Assembly: GCA_903913315.1 (NCBI GenBank)
Contig: CAIWKX010000115.1
Coordinates: forward strand, 1-64,000
Origin: an uncultured Bacteroidota bacterium
Lineage (GTDB): Bacteria; Bacteroidota; Bacteroidia; Flavobacteriales; Flavobacteriaceae
Direction: 5' to 3'
Length of the DNA: 64,000 nucleotides
The stretch's first letter is position 1; the number at the start of each line of letters is the position of its first letter. The position numbers and the translations under genes were made by a program. A model generated the notes under the pieces. That model did no database searches. It was not told where the DNA came from and worked only from the letters and a program-made list of their open reading frames with translations. Shown here piece by piece: positions 43,658 through 53,866 of this stretch.

Positions 43658-43687
43658 AAAACCCGGTTGCACACACAACCGGGTTTT
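43658..43687 (-). terminator. sodA terminator (minus strand)
   Basis: AAAACCCGGTTG/CAACCGGGTTTT with a 6-base loop. It lies 20 bp beyond the stop of minus-strand sodA and has A/T tracts on both sides. Confidence 0.88.
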
Positions 43688-43706
43688 GAATTTTATAAAT
43701 TGACTA

Positions 43707-44312
43707 TTATTTAGCTTCGTTATATCTTCTAGACACTTCTGTCCAATTGATTACATTAAAGAAAGCTTCGATATAATCGGGACGACGATTTTGATAATGT
43801 AAGTAGTAGGCATGTTCCCAAACATCCATTCCTAAAATTGGAGTTCCTCCACAACCAATACCAGGCATTAAAGTATTGTCTTGATTTGGCGTTCCACAAA
43901 CTTCTAATTTACCATCTTTTATACAAAGCCAAGCCCAACCCGAACCAAATTGAGTAGCACCAGCTTTTGCAAAAGAAGCTTTGAATTCGTCAAACGAACC
44001 AAAATCTTTTTCAATAGCCGCTAATAATTCACCAGTAGGTAATCCACCACCGTTTGGAGACATTACAGTCCAGAACAAATTATGGTTAAAAAACCCACCA
44101 CCATTATTTCTAACAGCTGCTTTAGTCATATCTAAATTTTTTAGAATTTCTTCAATAGATTTTCCTTCCAAATCTGTTCCTGCAATTGCTGCATTCAAGT
44201 TAGTTGTATAAGCATTATGATGTTTTGAATGGTGAATTTCCATTGTTCTTGCATCAATATGTGGTTCTAACGCATCGTAAGCGTAAGGTAATTGCGGTAA
44301 TTCAAATGCCAT
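43707..44312 (-). CDS. sodA: Superoxide dismutase, Fe/Mn family, probably Mn-using
   Basis: It converts superoxide to peroxide and oxygen in the cytoplasm. The ATG at 44312 starts the usual [19 protein letters not shown] and was preferred to 44360, which lies upstream of a TAAATTTG promoter element (44348-44355). Metal ligands are the His of EIHHSKHH, the His of [10 protein letters not shown], and the Asp and His of [11 protein letters not shown]. The Gln in [10 protein letters not shown] together with Gly in NNGGGFFNH is the arrangement usual in Mn enzymes, so Mn is likely, though cambialistic use is possible. It has 201 residues. Confidence 0.95.
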   Translation of the reverse strand: MAFELPQLPYAYDALEPHIDARTMEIHHSKHHNAYTTNLNAAIAGTDLEGKSIEEILKNLDMTKAAVRNNGGGFFNHNLFWTVMSPNGGGLPTGELLAAIEKDFGSFDEFKASFAKAGATQFGSGWAWLCIKDGKLEVCGTPNQDNTLMPGIGCGGTPILGMDVWEHAYYLHYQNRRPDYIEAFFNVINWTEVSRRYNEAK

Positions 44313-44347
44313 GATATTTTTGTTTAAGTTATTACTAAAATTGATTT

Positions 44348-44369
44348 CAAATTTATACATTTATCTTTG
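44348..44369. promoter_or_regulatory. Divergent -7 elements of sodA (minus) and the GNAT gene (plus)
   Basis: The minus strand reads TAAATTTG at 44348-44355 for sodA. The plus strand reads TATCTTTG at 44362-44369 for the GNAT gene, 56 bp before its ATG. The two elements are only 6 bp apart, so binding of polymerase to one should hinder the other. Confidence 0.6.
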
Positions 44370-44425
44370 TAAAAGAAAATACTTTTTTTACATAATTCCA
44401 TTGAAAAAACCTATTATAGAGCTAA

Positions 44426-44947
44426 ATGACATTTGATATACAGCCCAAGCATTTGCAAAACGAACTTATAAAACTAGTTCCACTTCATGAAAATGATTTT
44501 GAAGAATTGTATGAAGTAGCTTCCGATCCTTTAGTTTGGGAACAGCATCCTAATAAATTGCGTTATCAAAGAGCTATTTTTCAGAATTTCTTTCAAGGAG
44601 CTATTGCATCTAGAGGCGCTTTTTTTGTTCGAGACGCCGAGACCAATGAAGCTATTGGCAGTAGCCGATTTTATGATTATGATGAAAAAAACAATTCCAT
44701 TTTGATTGGTTATACCTTTATGGCAAGAAAATATTGGGGAAAAGATTACAATAAAGCTTTGAAAAAAGTCATGATGGACTATGTTTTTCAATATGTAGAC
44801 ACCATTTATTTTCACATTGGAGCCACTAATATTCGTTCACAAAAAGCTATTGAAAAAATAGGCGCAATAAAAATTGATGCAATTGAAGTTACCTATTACG
44901 GAGAAGCGTCTAAATTGAATTATATTTATCGAATTAATAAAAAATAA
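44426..44947 (+). CDS. GNAT-family N-acetyltransferase (RimJ/RimL type)
   Basis: The 173-residue protein has the acetyltransferase core: the N-terminal LIKLVPLHENDFEELYEVA, the strand AIGSSRFYDYDEKNNSILIGYTF and the acetyl-CoA region ARKYWGKDYNKALKKVMMDY. HIGATNIRSQKAIEKIGA follows. This pattern matches members that acetylate small molecules or N-termini; the target is unknown. Its stop codon is directly followed by the ATG of the helicase-nuclease gene, so translation is probably coupled. Confidence 0.9.
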   Translation: MTFDIQPKHLQNELIKLVPLHENDFEELYEVASDPLVWEQHPNKLRYQRAIFQNFFQGAIASRGAFFVRDAETNEAIGSSRFYDYDEKNNSILIGYTFMARKYWGKDYNKALKKVMMDYVFQYVDTIYFHIGATNIRSQKAIEKIGAIKIDAIEVTYYGEASKLNYIYRINKK

Positions 44948-47900
44948 ATGCAAAAACCAGCTTTCTCTATCTATGATGCCTCTGCGGGATCAGGTAAAAC
45001 CTATACTTTGGTAAAAGAATATCTCAAAATCATTCTTTTGTCCAAAAAGCAAGATGCATATCGCAACATTCTGGCGATTACTTTTACTAACAAAGCTGTT
45101 CACGAAATGAAAAGTCGAGTGGTAGAAAGTTTGTCTGAATTTGCTAAAGAAAGTCCTTCTGATAAAGCATCGAATTTGATGCAAATCATTAGTTCTGAAA
45201 CAGGATTAAGTTTGTTTGATATTAAAGAAAAAGCAAAAAGCATTATTAAAAATTTGATTCATAATTATGCTGCTTTTGATATTTCTACTATTGATAAATT
45301 CACTCACAAAGTCATTCGAGCCTTTGCTCATGATTTGAATTTACCTATAACATTTGATGTTTCTCTTGATACAGAAAACCTTTTAACCGAAGCAGTTGAT
45401 GCCATTATTGCTCAAGCTGGAGAAGATGAAACATTAACCAATCTTCTTGTGAATTTCACAATGGAAAAAACCGACGATGATAAATCTTGGGATGTTTCGC
45501 GTGAAATCATGGAAACAGGCAAATTAATTTTAAACGAAAACAATCGCGAAGAAATAAGTCATTTCAATAATAAATCGATTGCTGAATTTGTTGAAATTAA
45601 GAATAAACTAGTTGAATTTTGTAAAGAAATAGAAGTTGAAACCATTGCTCAAGCCACAGATGCATTGCTTTTGATTGAAAAAAATGGCATTGATTTAAAA
45701 TCGTTTTCAAGAGGAACTTTCCCAAATCATTTGATTAAAATTAAAGAAGGGAAGTTCAATCCAAATAACAAAATGTTTTATGAATTTGACGATATTCAAA
45801 TAAATAGTAAAGCATCTGATGGAGCAATAATCGAAAGTATTATCCCTGAATTATTGTCAATATTAAAATCGATTTATACCAAATTTGAAAAGAAAAATTT
45901 CTACGAAGCTTTCTTGAAAAATATTACGCCACTTTCGTTGATGAATACGTTGAGCAATAAATTGCAAGACATTCAAAAAGAACAAAATATACTTTCCATA
46001 ACAGAATTCAATAAATTAATTAACGAGCAAATTCAAAACCAGCCGGCGCCTTTTATTTATGAGCGGTTAGGTGAAAAATACAAGCATTTTTTTATTGACG
46101 AATTTCAAGATACTTCTGAAATGCAATGGCAGAATTTAATTCCGCTTATTGATAATGCACTTTCGAGCGAAGATTTAGATGGAACTCGTGGTTCGTTACT
46201 GATTGTAGGTGATCCAAAACAGTCAATTTACCGTTGGCGTGGTGGAAAAGCAGAGCAATTTATTGAATTAAGCAAAAATGAAAACCCATTTGTAAACCCT
46301 GAAAAGGAGCTTTTCCCATTAGGAACTAATTGGAGAAGTTATGAGAATGTCATCGACTTTAATAATAATTTTTTCAAATTTTTAGCTTCAAAATTTGCAA
46401 ATAGTAACTATAAAGATTTATATGAAAATCATTCTCATCAAGAATTTAACTCGAAAAAAGGAGGTTATGTAAATATTAGTTTTATTCCGAAAATTGACAA
46501 AGAAGAAGTTTCAGATGAAGATAGTTTAGATAAAAACGATTTGTACTTGGAAGCTACTTTAAATACAATTGTGAAAGTAAAAGCGAATGGATTTAGTTAT
46601 AAAGACATTGTCATTCTAACCCGAAATAAAAAACCAGGAACCGCTATTGCTAATCATTTAATTGAAAATGGAATTCCTATAGTTTCTTCTGAAAGTTTGT
46701 TACTAGGTGCGTCTTCGGAAGTGCAAACTTGTATTTATATATTACGCTATTTAAAAAACATAAATGATTTAGAGTCGAAAGCTAATTTCTTGTATTATAT
46801 AGCTAAAAATTTACAGCAAAAATTACCTGTTCACGATTTTATCGCCAAAGGAATGGAATTGAAAAACGAATTGGAATTTCAAAATTGGTTGACTGAAATT
46901 GATGTTGATTTTCCTTTTCAAAGCCTCAGAAAGAAAGCGCTTTATGAAGCGACAGAAATCATAATTTCAAAAGTGATTCCAATAGAAAAGCGAAATGCTT
47001 ATGTGCAATATTTCTTGGATTTGATTTTGGAACATGACTTAAAAAAACAATCTGGAATTTCCGATTTTCTTACTTATTGGGAAAACAATTCTGAAAAATT
47101 AAGCATTCCATCACCTGAAGGAAGTGATGCGGTTCGAATTATGACCATTCATAAATCCAAAGGGTTGGAATTTCCTGTAGTGATATTTCCTTTTGCAGAA
47201 CAAAACTATTCGCAAAACTTAGGTGATAAAATTTGGATTGCTGCCAATGAAGCACAAATTGGTTTGCCAAAAGCATTGGTTTCAAAAAATGCAGCTGTCG
47301 AGAATTTTGGAGAAGAAGCATCGTTAGTTTATCTTCAGAAAAAAGAAGAAGATTTGTTGGACAACATTAATGTTTTATATGTTGCATTGACCCGTGCCGA
47401 AGAACAATTATATATAATTTCGGGATTGGTTTCTGAAAACAGTAAAGGTGAATTACCAAATAATATGGCGACTTTCTTTATAGAATTTTTATCAAGTAAA
47501 TTTAAGGAAGAACAATTGCAATATGAATTTGGGTCATCAGAAAAAAATTCAATTACAAAAGAAGTAGTTTCTAATGCATTAACTATTCCTCAACTTTCGC
47601 AAACATTACATCCAAAAAACATCAAAATTGCACAACGCGAAAGTGTGATGTGGAATACCAAACAACAAAAAGCGATTGAATTCGGGAACATCATTCATGA
47701 AATCTTAGCCTTTATAAAAACTAAAAACGACATCGATTTGGCAATAACCAAAGCTATCGAAAATGGATTAATCATTTCCCATCAAAGAGAAGCAGTTTTG
47801 GCAACAATTTCAGCAATTGTTACTCACAAAGAACTGACCGATTATTTTTCGGAAGAACATAAAGTAATGAACGAACAAACCATCATTCAAAAACAAGGAA

Positions 47901-48097
47901 ATATTGTAAAACCCGATAGAATGTCGGTTTCGAAAGATAAAAAGGTATTTCTTTTAGATTATAAAACCGGTCAGCATTTACCAAAACACAAAACACAATT
48001 AGAAAACTATCAGAAGACTATCGAAGATATGGGTTATAAAGTGGAGAAAAAGTCACTGATATATATAGGGGAAGAAATTGAAGTGTTACATTTGTAG
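44948..48097 (+). CDS. UvrD/RecB-type helicase-nuclease, AddA-like
   Basis: This is a superfamily 1 helicase for double-strand-break end processing. The Walker A motif is at the N-terminus (DASAGSGKTYTLVKEY), and motif Ia is ILAITFTNKAVHEMK. Walker B is FIDEFQDTSEMQW near residue 381, motif III GDPKQSIYRWRGG near 420, motif V IMTIHKSKGLEFPVV near 733 and motif VI NVLYVALTRAEEQLY near 810. A C-terminal PD-(D/E)XK nuclease domain shows GNIIHEILAFI and FLLDYKTGQHLP near residue 1003. With the AddB-like protein encoded at 51.0 kb it probably forms an AddAB-type complex. It has 1049 residues. Confidence 0.93.
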   Translation: MQKPAFSIYDASAGSGKTYTLVKEYLKIILLSKKQDAYRNILAITFTNKAVHEMKSRVVESLSEFAKESPSDKASNLMQIISSETGLSLFDIKEKAKSIIKNLIHNYAAFDISTIDKFTHKVIRAFAHDLNLPITFDVSLDTENLLTEAVDAIIAQAGEDETLTNLLVNFTMEKTDDDKSWDVSREIMETGKLILNENNREEISHFNNKSIAEFVEIKNKLVEFCKEIEVETIAQATDALLLIEKNGIDLKSFSRGTFPNHLIKIKEGKFNPNNKMFYEFDDIQINSKASDGAIIESIIPELLSILKSIYTKFEKKNFYEAFLKNITPLSLMNTLSNKLQDIQKEQNILSITEFNKLINEQIQNQPAPFIYERLGEKYKHFFIDEFQDTSEMQWQNLIPLIDNALSSEDLDGTRGSLLIVGDPKQSIYRWRGGKAEQFIELSKNENPFVNPEKELFPLGTNWRSYENVIDFNNNFFKFLASKFANSNYKDLYENHSHQEFNSKKGGYVNISFIPKIDKEEVSDEDSLDKNDLYLEATLNTIVKVKANGFSYKDIVILTRNKKPGTAIANHLIENGIPIVSSESLLLGASSEVQTCIYILRYLKNINDLESKANFLYYIAKNLQQKLPVHDFIAKGMELKNELEFQNWLTEIDVDFPFQSLRKKALYEATEIIISKVIPIEKRNAYVQYFLDLILEHDLKKQSGISDFLTYWENNSEKLSIPSPEGSDAVRIMTIHKSKGLEFPVVIFPFAEQNYSQNLGDKIWIAANEAQIGLPKALVSKNAAVENFGEEASLVYLQKKEEDLLDNINVLYVALTRAEEQLYIISGLVSENSKGELPNNMATFFIEFLSSKFKEEQLQYEFGSSEKNSITKEVVSNALTIPQLSQTLHPKNIKIAQRESVMWNTKQQKAIEFGNIIHEILAFIKTKNDIDLAITKAIENGLIISHQREAVLATISAIVTHKELTDYFSEEHKVMNEQTIIQKQGNIVKPDRMSVSKDKKVFLLDYKTGQHLPKHKTQLENYQKTIEDMGYKVEKKSLIYIGEEIEVLHL

Positions 48098-48197
48098 AAA
48101 TTTAGAAAATAGAATACAGAACAAAGAAAATAGACTCTGCACATTCAAATTATTGCAATAAAACTAAGATTTTACATTCGTGAAAATTTGTGCAAAT

Positions 48198-48241
48198 CGT
48201 GGCAAAAGAAAAGCTTCGAGACTTCGAGTCTTCGTGGCAAA
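48198..48241. repeat. Dispersed-repeat remnant with CGTGGCAAA direct repeat
   Basis: CGTGGCAAA occurs at 48198-48206 and 48233-48241, with a small hairpin AGACT/AGTCT between. The upstream part CGTGAAAATTTGTGCAAATC is of the same type. It resembles repeated intergenic sequence common in Flavobacterium genomes, as I recall; this needs a genome-wide count. Confidence 0.4.
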
Positions 48242-48261
48242 TAAACAAACAAACTAATACT

Positions 48262-49452
48262 ATGTACGGAAAAATTCAACAACACTTACAAAATGAATTA
48301 AATACTATTGAACAAAATGGTATTTTCAAAAAAGAACGCGTTATTACGTCTCCACAAGGGGCAGAAATTACTGTTAATGGAGTAACAGTTTTAAACTTTT
48401 GTGCCAACAACTATTTAGGATTATCATCGCATCCTGAAGTAATCCAAGCTGCGAAAGATGCTTTAGATTCGCACGGATTTGGAATGTCGTCTGTGCGTTT
48501 CATTTGTGGCACACAAGATATTCACAAAACATTAGAACAAAAGATTGCTAATTTTTATGGAACCGAAGACACTATATTATATGCAGCAGCATTTGATGCT
48601 AATGGTGGCGTTTTTGAACCATTATTAGGAGAAGAAGATTGCATAATTTCTGATTCTTTAAATCACGCTTCCATTATTGACGGAGTTCGTTTGTGTAAAG
48701 CGGCACGTTATCGTTATGAAAATTCCAATATGGAAGATTTAGAACAGCAACTGATTAAAGCAACAGCAGCAGGTCACCGATTCAAGTTGATTGTAACTGA
48801 TGGAGTATTTTCAATGGATGGATTAGTTGCGCCATTAGATAAAATCTGTGATTTGGCTGATGAATATGATGCACTAGTAATGGTCGATGAATGTCATGCG
48901 GCAGGTTTTATTGGTGCCACAGGAAAAGGAACCTTAGAAGCCAAAGGAGTAATGGGACGTGTGGATATCATAACCGGTACATTGGGGAAAGCACTTGGAG
49001 GTGCTATGGGAGGCTATACCACTGCGAAAAAAGAAGTAATTGAGATTTTACGTCAACGTTCGAGACCTTATCTTTTTTCAAACTCTTTAGCACCCGCTAT
49101 TGTTGGGGCCTCTATTAAAGTGTTTGAACTTTTAGAAAAAGACACTACTTTACGGGATAAGCTGGAATGGAATACTAATTATTTTAAGCAAGGATTAAGG
49201 GGAGCAGGGATTGATTTTATAGATGGTGATTCAGCAATAGTTCCTGTAATGTTGTATGATGCTAAATTATCTCAAATAATGGCAGATGAACTACTTAAAA
49301 AGGGAATTTATGTGATTGGATTCTTCTATCCAGTAGTTCCAAAAGAGAAGGCAAGAATTAGAGTACAGCTTTCGGCAGCACATACTAAAGAGCATTTAGA
49401 CAAAGCAATACAAGCGTTTACAGAAGTAGGTAAGTCTCTAGAAATCATATAA
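48262..49452 (+). CDS. kbl: Glycine C-acetyltransferase (2-amino-3-ketobutyrate CoA ligase)
   Basis: With threonine dehydrogenase it cleaves threonine to glycine and acetyl-CoA; no tdh is in the window. The ATG at 48262 gives the family start [16 protein letters not shown]; the longer frame from 48190 runs through the upstream repeat remnant. Signatures are [45 protein letters not shown] and the PLP lysine in [15 protein letters not shown]. The 396 residues match E. coli Kbl. Other alpha-oxoamine synthases (BioF, SPT) are less likely given the SVRFICGTQ segment. Confidence 0.95.
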   Translation: MYGKIQQHLQNELNTIEQNGIFKKERVITSPQGAEITVNGVTVLNFCANNYLGLSSHPEVIQAAKDALDSHGFGMSSVRFICGTQDIHKTLEQKIANFYGTEDTILYAAAFDANGGVFEPLLGEEDCIISDSLNHASIIDGVRLCKAARYRYENSNMEDLEQQLIKATAAGHRFKLIVTDGVFSMDGLVAPLDKICDLADEYDALVMVDECHAAGFIGATGKGTLEAKGVMGRVDIITGTLGKALGGAMGGYTTAKKEVIEILRQRSRPYLFSNSLAPAIVGASIKVFELLEKDTTLRDKLEWNTNYFKQGLRGAGIDFIDGDSAIVPVMLYDAKLSQIMADELLKKGIYVIGFFYPVVPKEKARIRVQLSAAHTKEHLDKAIQAFTEVGKSLEII

Positions 49453-49474
49453 TGTAGAATTTTGCCTACAACAT

Positions 49475-49505
49475 TTTGATAATTCAATAATAGGTATTAC
49501 TTTTG
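49475..49505 (+). promoter_or_regulatory. Consensus promoter of the ompA-like gene
   Basis: TTTG at 49475-49478, a 19-bp spacer, then TACTTTTG at 49498-49505. It fits the high expression usual for major outer-membrane proteins. Confidence 0.72.
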
Positions 49506-49540
49506 CGCCATTATATCTTTATAATCTAACAAAATTAAGT

Positions 49541-50962
49541 ATGAAACATCTTAACAAATTAATTGCTTTATTGATGCTTTTGGGATTAAGTTCTCAAGCG
49601 CAAGACAGTGACAACACATGGGCTATCTCGTTTGGAGCAAACGCAGTAGACGGAGGCAGAGTAAGTGCTGCATCAAGTATTAAAAATCAATTTTCTCAGT
49701 ATTTTGACCAAAAAACGTATTGGAGTATTATTCCTTCAGTATCTTATGTAAATGTTTCGAAATACGTTGGAGACAACTTCTCTTTTGGGATTACAGGTTC
49801 TGTAAACAAAATGACTAAGTTTGTTGGTGATGGGATTTATGATCCAGCATCTAACACAAACAGTTATCCTATTGTTAACACAGGAGATTTAATGTATTAT
49901 GGTATTGATGGAGTTATTAAATATAGCTTTATGAATATGATCAAATCTAAAGTTATTGATCCATCTCTTCACATTGGTGGTGGATATACTTGGTTAGGTG
50001 ATGCTTCTGCAGGAACTGTTAATGGAGGTTTAGGATTAACTTTTTGGTTATCTAAACAAGTAGGTTTGTCTTTACAATCTACTTACAAACATTCATTTGA
50101 TGATACAAGAGTTCCTAATGTAGATGTTCCTTCACACATGCAACATTTTGTAGGTATTACTTTCAAATTTGGAGCTAAAGATACTGATGGTGATGGAATT
50201 TATGACAAATATGATGCTTGTCCTGAAGTTGCTGGTCCAAAAGAATTTAATGGTTGTCCAGATTCAGACGGTGATAAAATTATTGATAAAGATGATGCTT
50301 GTCCAAATGAAGCTGGTTTAGCTGCATTCAATGGTTGTCCTGATACAGATGGAGACGGTGTTCCAGATAAAGATGATGCTTGTCCAGATGTTGCTGGTTT
50401 AAAAGCTTTAGGTGGATGTCCTGACAAAGATGGAGATGGAATTGCTGACAAAGATGATAAATGTCCAGATGTTAAAGGACCAAAAGAAAACGCAGGTTGT
50501 CCTTGGCCAGATAGAGATGGAGATGGAGTTCTTGACAAAGATGATAAATGTCCAGACGTTAAAGGTCCAGCTTCTAACAATGGTTGTCCAATACCAGAAC
50601 CAACAGAAGAGGCTATTAAAAAATTGAATGAGTATGCTAAAACTATCTTGTTTGATACAGGAAAATTCTCTTTCCAAAAACAAACATTGCCAGTTTTACA
50701 ATCAATTTCTGCTATTTTAAAAGAATATCCAACTTCTAAATTCAGTATTGAAGGTCATACAGATAATTCAGGTAAAGCAGATGCTAACCTAAAATTATCT
50801 GAAGAAAGAGCTGCTGCAGTTAAAAATTATTTAGTTGAAAATGGAATTGCTGCTGATAGATTAACATCTTCAGGATATGGTCAAACAAAACCAATCGATT
50901 CTAATAAAACTAAAGCTGGTAAAGCTAACAACAGAAGAGTTGAAGTGAAATTAGTAAAATAA
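49541..50962 (+). CDS. OmpA-family outer-membrane protein with thrombospondin type 3 repeats
   Basis: Parts in order are as follows: a signal peptide (residues 1-20, ending SSQAQ); an N-terminal beta-barrel (about 22-205); and five calcium-binding type 3 repeats of the form [15 protein letters not shown] (about 208-345). Last is a C-terminal OmpA domain (about 360-473) with [33 protein letters not shown] and [10 protein letters not shown], which binds peptidoglycan. The architecture is the typical major OmpA-like porin or anchor of Flavobacteriia. A strong promoter precedes it and a terminator follows. The five repeats share DNA-level identity. Confidence 0.95.
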   Translation: MKHLNKLIALLMLLGLSSQAQDSDNTWAISFGANAVDGGRVSAASSIKNQFSQYFDQKTYWSIIPSVSYVNVSKYVGDNFSFGITGSVNKMTKFVGDGIYDPASNTNSYPIVNTGDLMYYGIDGVIKYSFMNMIKSKVIDPSLHIGGGYTWLGDASAGTVNGGLGLTFWLSKQVGLSLQSTYKHSFDDTRVPNVDVPSHMQHFVGITFKFGAKDTDGDGIYDKYDACPEVAGPKEFNGCPDSDGDKIIDKDDACPNEAGLAAFNGCPDTDGDGVPDKDDACPDVAGLKALGGCPDKDGDGIADKDDKCPDVKGPKENAGCPWPDRDGDGVLDKDDKCPDVKGPASNNGCPIPEPTEEAIKKLNEYAKTILFDTGKFSFQKQTLPVLQSISAILKEYPTSKFSIEGHTDNSGKADANLKLSEERAAAVKNYLVENGIAADRLTSSGYGQTKPIDSNKTKAGKANNRRVEVKLVK

Positions 50963-50984
50963 TTTCTTTTAAAATATTTTCAAG

Positions 50985-51014
50985 AAAACGCTCCGAATTT
51001 CGGGGCGTTTTTTT
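50985..51014 (+). terminator. Terminator of the ompA-like gene
   Basis: AAAACGCTCCG/CGGGGCGTTTT with one wobble pair, an AATTT loop and a T run. Confidence 0.87.
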
Positions 51015-51025
51015 ATATTTATCAA

Positions 51026-53785
51026 ATGGCAAATGCAACTTTTCTTCAACACTTAGCACAAGTTATTTTAAATGATTATTCTGATAAATTATCAGACACT
51101 ATAATTATCTTACCTAACAGGAGAGCTAAAGTCTTTCTAATAGAAGCGTTGAAAAAGCAATCTGAGAAAACCATATTTGCTCCTGAAATAATTAGTATTG
51201 AAGATTTTGTGCAAAACATTGCAGGTATTCGTTCTATAGACAGTGTGGAACTTTTATTTGAATTTTACACGATTTATTTGCACGTTACAGAAAAAGATAA
51301 AGAGTCTTTTGAAACCTTTGCCAATTGGGCAAAAACATTGCTCCAGGACTTTAATGAAATAGATCGTTACTTATTGGACCCCGATAAGGTTTTAAAGTAT
51401 TTAGAAAACATCAAAGAAGTTGAGCATTGGGCCGTTGATATAGACAAACGGACAAATCTTATTGAAAACTATCTTATTTTCTGGAAAAAACTGCCACATT
51501 ACTATCATTCTCTTTATCACTATTTACTTCAAAAAGGAGTTGGCTACCAAGGATTAATTTATAGAGAAGCTGTACATAATCTAAGTCACTTTTCAGAATC
51601 AGTAAAAGAAAAAAGCTTTGTTTTTGCTGGATTTAATGCCCTTAATCAAGCAGAAGAAAAGATAGTGCAACATCTTTTAGCATTAGATAAAGCCAAAATC
51701 TATTGGGATATTGATGAAACTTTTTTAAACGATACGTATCACGATACCGGACTTTTTCAACGACGATTTAAAGCGGAATGGCCTTACTATAAAACTAATC
51801 CGTATGAGTGGATATCTACTGAATATCAGCATGAGAAGAATATTCATGTCATTGGTACGCCAAAATCAATTGGTCAAGCCAAGATTGTTGGCGATATTAT
51901 TGAAAAACACAGTGATGCTACTAATGGCCAACTTCAAAATGTAGCTGTTGTGCTTGGAGAAGAAAGTCTTTTACTGCCAGTTTTGTATTCATTGCCAAGT
52001 AATGTTCCTGCTTTAAATATTACTATGGGATTTTCGAGCAAGAACAATCCTGCTCAATTGTTGATGGCAAAATTGTTTAAGATGCATACTAATGCGTTGG
52101 CTAGAAACGCTACTAGTTATGTCTTTTATTATAAAGATGTTTTGGATATTCTGACGCATCCGTTAATAGAACCGTATGTAAATGCATCAGGATTAGTGAA
52201 TCGTTTCAACCAAAATAACTACACTTTTATTGTCCATAAGCGTATTTTAGAATTGCAAGAAAAGCAGAATGATTTATTTCAATTGCTTTTTCAAAAATGG
52301 GATACTAATTCAGTGAAGGTCTTGGAGTGTTTATCTCAGGTATTATTGATTATCAAATCGAATTTAAGTAGCGATAATGAAGACGAAAAAATTACCAATG
52401 CCTTTGTATATTCCATTTTCAAAGTCATTAATCAACTGATTTCTTATTTTTCTTCTCATGAAAATATTGATACTATTGACACACTTTATGCTATCTACAA
52501 GCAAGTAATTGAGGTGGCAGAGGTTTCTTTTGAAGGAGAACCCTTGAACGGATTGCAAATTATGGGAGTGTTAGAAAGTCGAGTACTCGATTTTGAAACG
52601 GTGATTATCACCTCGGTAAATGAAGGCAAATTCCCTGCAGGGAAAAGTATGAATTCTTTTATTCCGTATGATGTGAAACGCGAATTGGGTTTGCCCACTT
52701 TTAAAGAAAAAGATGCGATTTATACCTACCACTTCTATCATTTATTGCAACGTGCTAAGAATGTGTATTTGTTATACAATTCTGATAGTGACGGTTTGGA
52801 TGCAGGTGAAAAAAGTCGATTTATTACCCAATTGGAAGTAGAAAAGCAACCGAAGCACAATTTGACATTTCAAACGTATAATGCCGATGTTCCCGAAATT
52901 GCTCATCAACCTATTGTAGTTCCAAAATCGGATAGTGTTTTGGTGCGATTAAAAGAAATCGCCGATAAAGGATTTTCTCCCTCATCGTTAACCGCTTATA
53001 TTCGAAATCCGATTCAATTTTATTTTCAACGTATTTTGCGCATTTCTGAAACCGATGAAGTGGAAGAAAATATCGCAGTAAATACACTTGGAACCATTAT
53101 TCACGGTGCTTTAGAAGAATTATATAAACCGTTTATCGGTAAAATATTAATTGAAAATGATATTACAACCTGCATTAAAAACATTGATGAAGAAGTTTTA
53201 AAACAATTCAAATTGGTCTATAAAGAAGGCGATATCAAAAAAGGGCGAAACCTTTTGGCCTATGAAGTTGCCAAACGAAATGTGCTTAATTTTTTAAAAT
53301 TAGAATTAGAATCCATTCAAAAAAATGGAGACAAAATTCAGATTATCGCGTTAGAAAAGCATTTGGATCGAACTTTAGAACATCCAAGCCTGCCTTATCC
53401 AGTGAAGATTGCAGGTAATGTTGACCGCATTGAAAACCGAAATGGCAAAATTAGAATCATCGATTATAAGACAGGAACGGTCACTCGACCAAGTGTTACT
53501 TTAAAATCATGGAATGGTTTAACTGAAGACATTAAAAACGATAAAATCATTCAGATTCTGGCCTATGCTTTTATGTATGCACCACAAGCCAAAGGATTAG
53601 AAATAGAAGCTGGGATTATTTCTTTTAAAAATTTAAAGAACGGATTTTTACCTTTTAATTTTAAAGAAGGTAAAGAAGTAAGCGAAGTGATTTCTTTTGA
53701 AATAATGGAAAATTATTTAGAAGAAATTGTGGTTTTATTGAATGAAATATTGGATGTTGGGGTTGCTTTTGAGGAGAAGATTTAA
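51026..53785 (+). CDS. PD-(D/E)XK nuclease family protein, AddB-like
   Basis: The N-terminal 600 residues show a degenerate helicase-like fold (LPNRRAKVFLIEAL; VIITSVNEGKFPAGKSMNSFIP), as in AddB, without an intact Walker A. The C-terminal nuclease has FSPSSLTAYIRNPIQFYFQ, TLGTIIHGALEELYKP and the active-site GKIRIIDYKTGTV near residue 815. The iron-sulfur cysteines of Bacillus AddB were not seen. At 919 residues it would pair with the AddA-like protein 3 kb upstream. The gene begins 15 bp after a terminator and may use read-through or an unseen promoter. Confidence 0.9.
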   Translation: MANATFLQHLAQVILNDYSDKLSDTIIILPNRRAKVFLIEALKKQSEKTIFAPEIISIEDFVQNIAGIRSIDSVELLFEFYTIYLHVTEKDKESFETFANWAKTLLQDFNEIDRYLLDPDKVLKYLENIKEVEHWAVDIDKRTNLIENYLIFWKKLPHYYHSLYHYLLQKGVGYQGLIYREAVHNLSHFSESVKEKSFVFAGFNALNQAEEKIVQHLLALDKAKIYWDIDETFLNDTYHDTGLFQRRFKAEWPYYKTNPYEWISTEYQHEKNIHVIGTPKSIGQAKIVGDIIEKHSDATNGQLQNVAVVLGEESLLLPVLYSLPSNVPALNITMGFSSKNNPAQLLMAKLFKMHTNALARNATSYVFYYKDVLDILTHPLIEPYVNASGLVNRFNQNNYTFIVHKRILELQEKQNDLFQLLFQKWDTNSVKVLECLSQVLLIIKSNLSSDNEDEKITNAFVYSIFKVINQLISYFSSHENIDTIDTLYAIYKQVIEVAEVSFEGEPLNGLQIMGVLESRVLDFETVIITSVNEGKFPAGKSMNSFIPYDVKRELGLPTFKEKDAIYTYHFYHLLQRAKNVYLLYNSDSDGLDAGEKSRFITQLEVEKQPKHNLTFQTYNADVPEIAHQPIVVPKSDSVLVRLKEIADKGFSPSSLTAYIRNPIQFYFQRILRISETDEVEENIAVNTLGTIIHGALEELYKPFIGKILIENDITTCIKNIDEEVLKQFKLVYKEGDIKKGRNLLAYEVAKRNVLNFLKLELESIQKNGDKIQIIALEKHLDRTLEHPSLPYPVKIAGNVDRIENRNGKIRIIDYKTGTVTRPSVTLKSWNGLTEDIKNDKIIQILAYAFMYAPQAKGLEIEAGIISFKNLKNGFLPFNFKEGKEVSEVISFEIMENYLEEIVVLLNEILDVGVAFEEKI

Positions 53786-53866
53786 CCACAAAGGACACAA
53801 AGTTTATGCACAAAGAACACAAAGCTTTGTAAACTTAGTGCAATTTTCGGGTCTTCGTGTTTAACA
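53785..53866. repeat. Intergenic CACAAAG-rich repeat remnant
   Basis: Contains ACCACAAAGGACACAAAG, then GCACAAAGAACACAAAG, then CTTTGTAAAC and GTCTTCGTGTTTA. It occupies nearly the entire gap between two convergent genes. Its GTCTTCGTG end is shared with the sequence before kbl (48228-48236), suggesting the same repeat family. Confidence 0.45.

Noticed and set aside
43292-43706. Riboswitch controlling sodA or purF
   Set aside because: The structured RNAs point the plus way, opposite to sodA, lie after purF, and end in terminators with no downstream gene on that strand until 44426.
50200-50683. Long antisense ORFs opposite the ompA-like gene
   Set aside because: They are by-products of the DNA-level repeat coding for the calcium-binding repeats; composition (S, P, G rich) is not protein-like.
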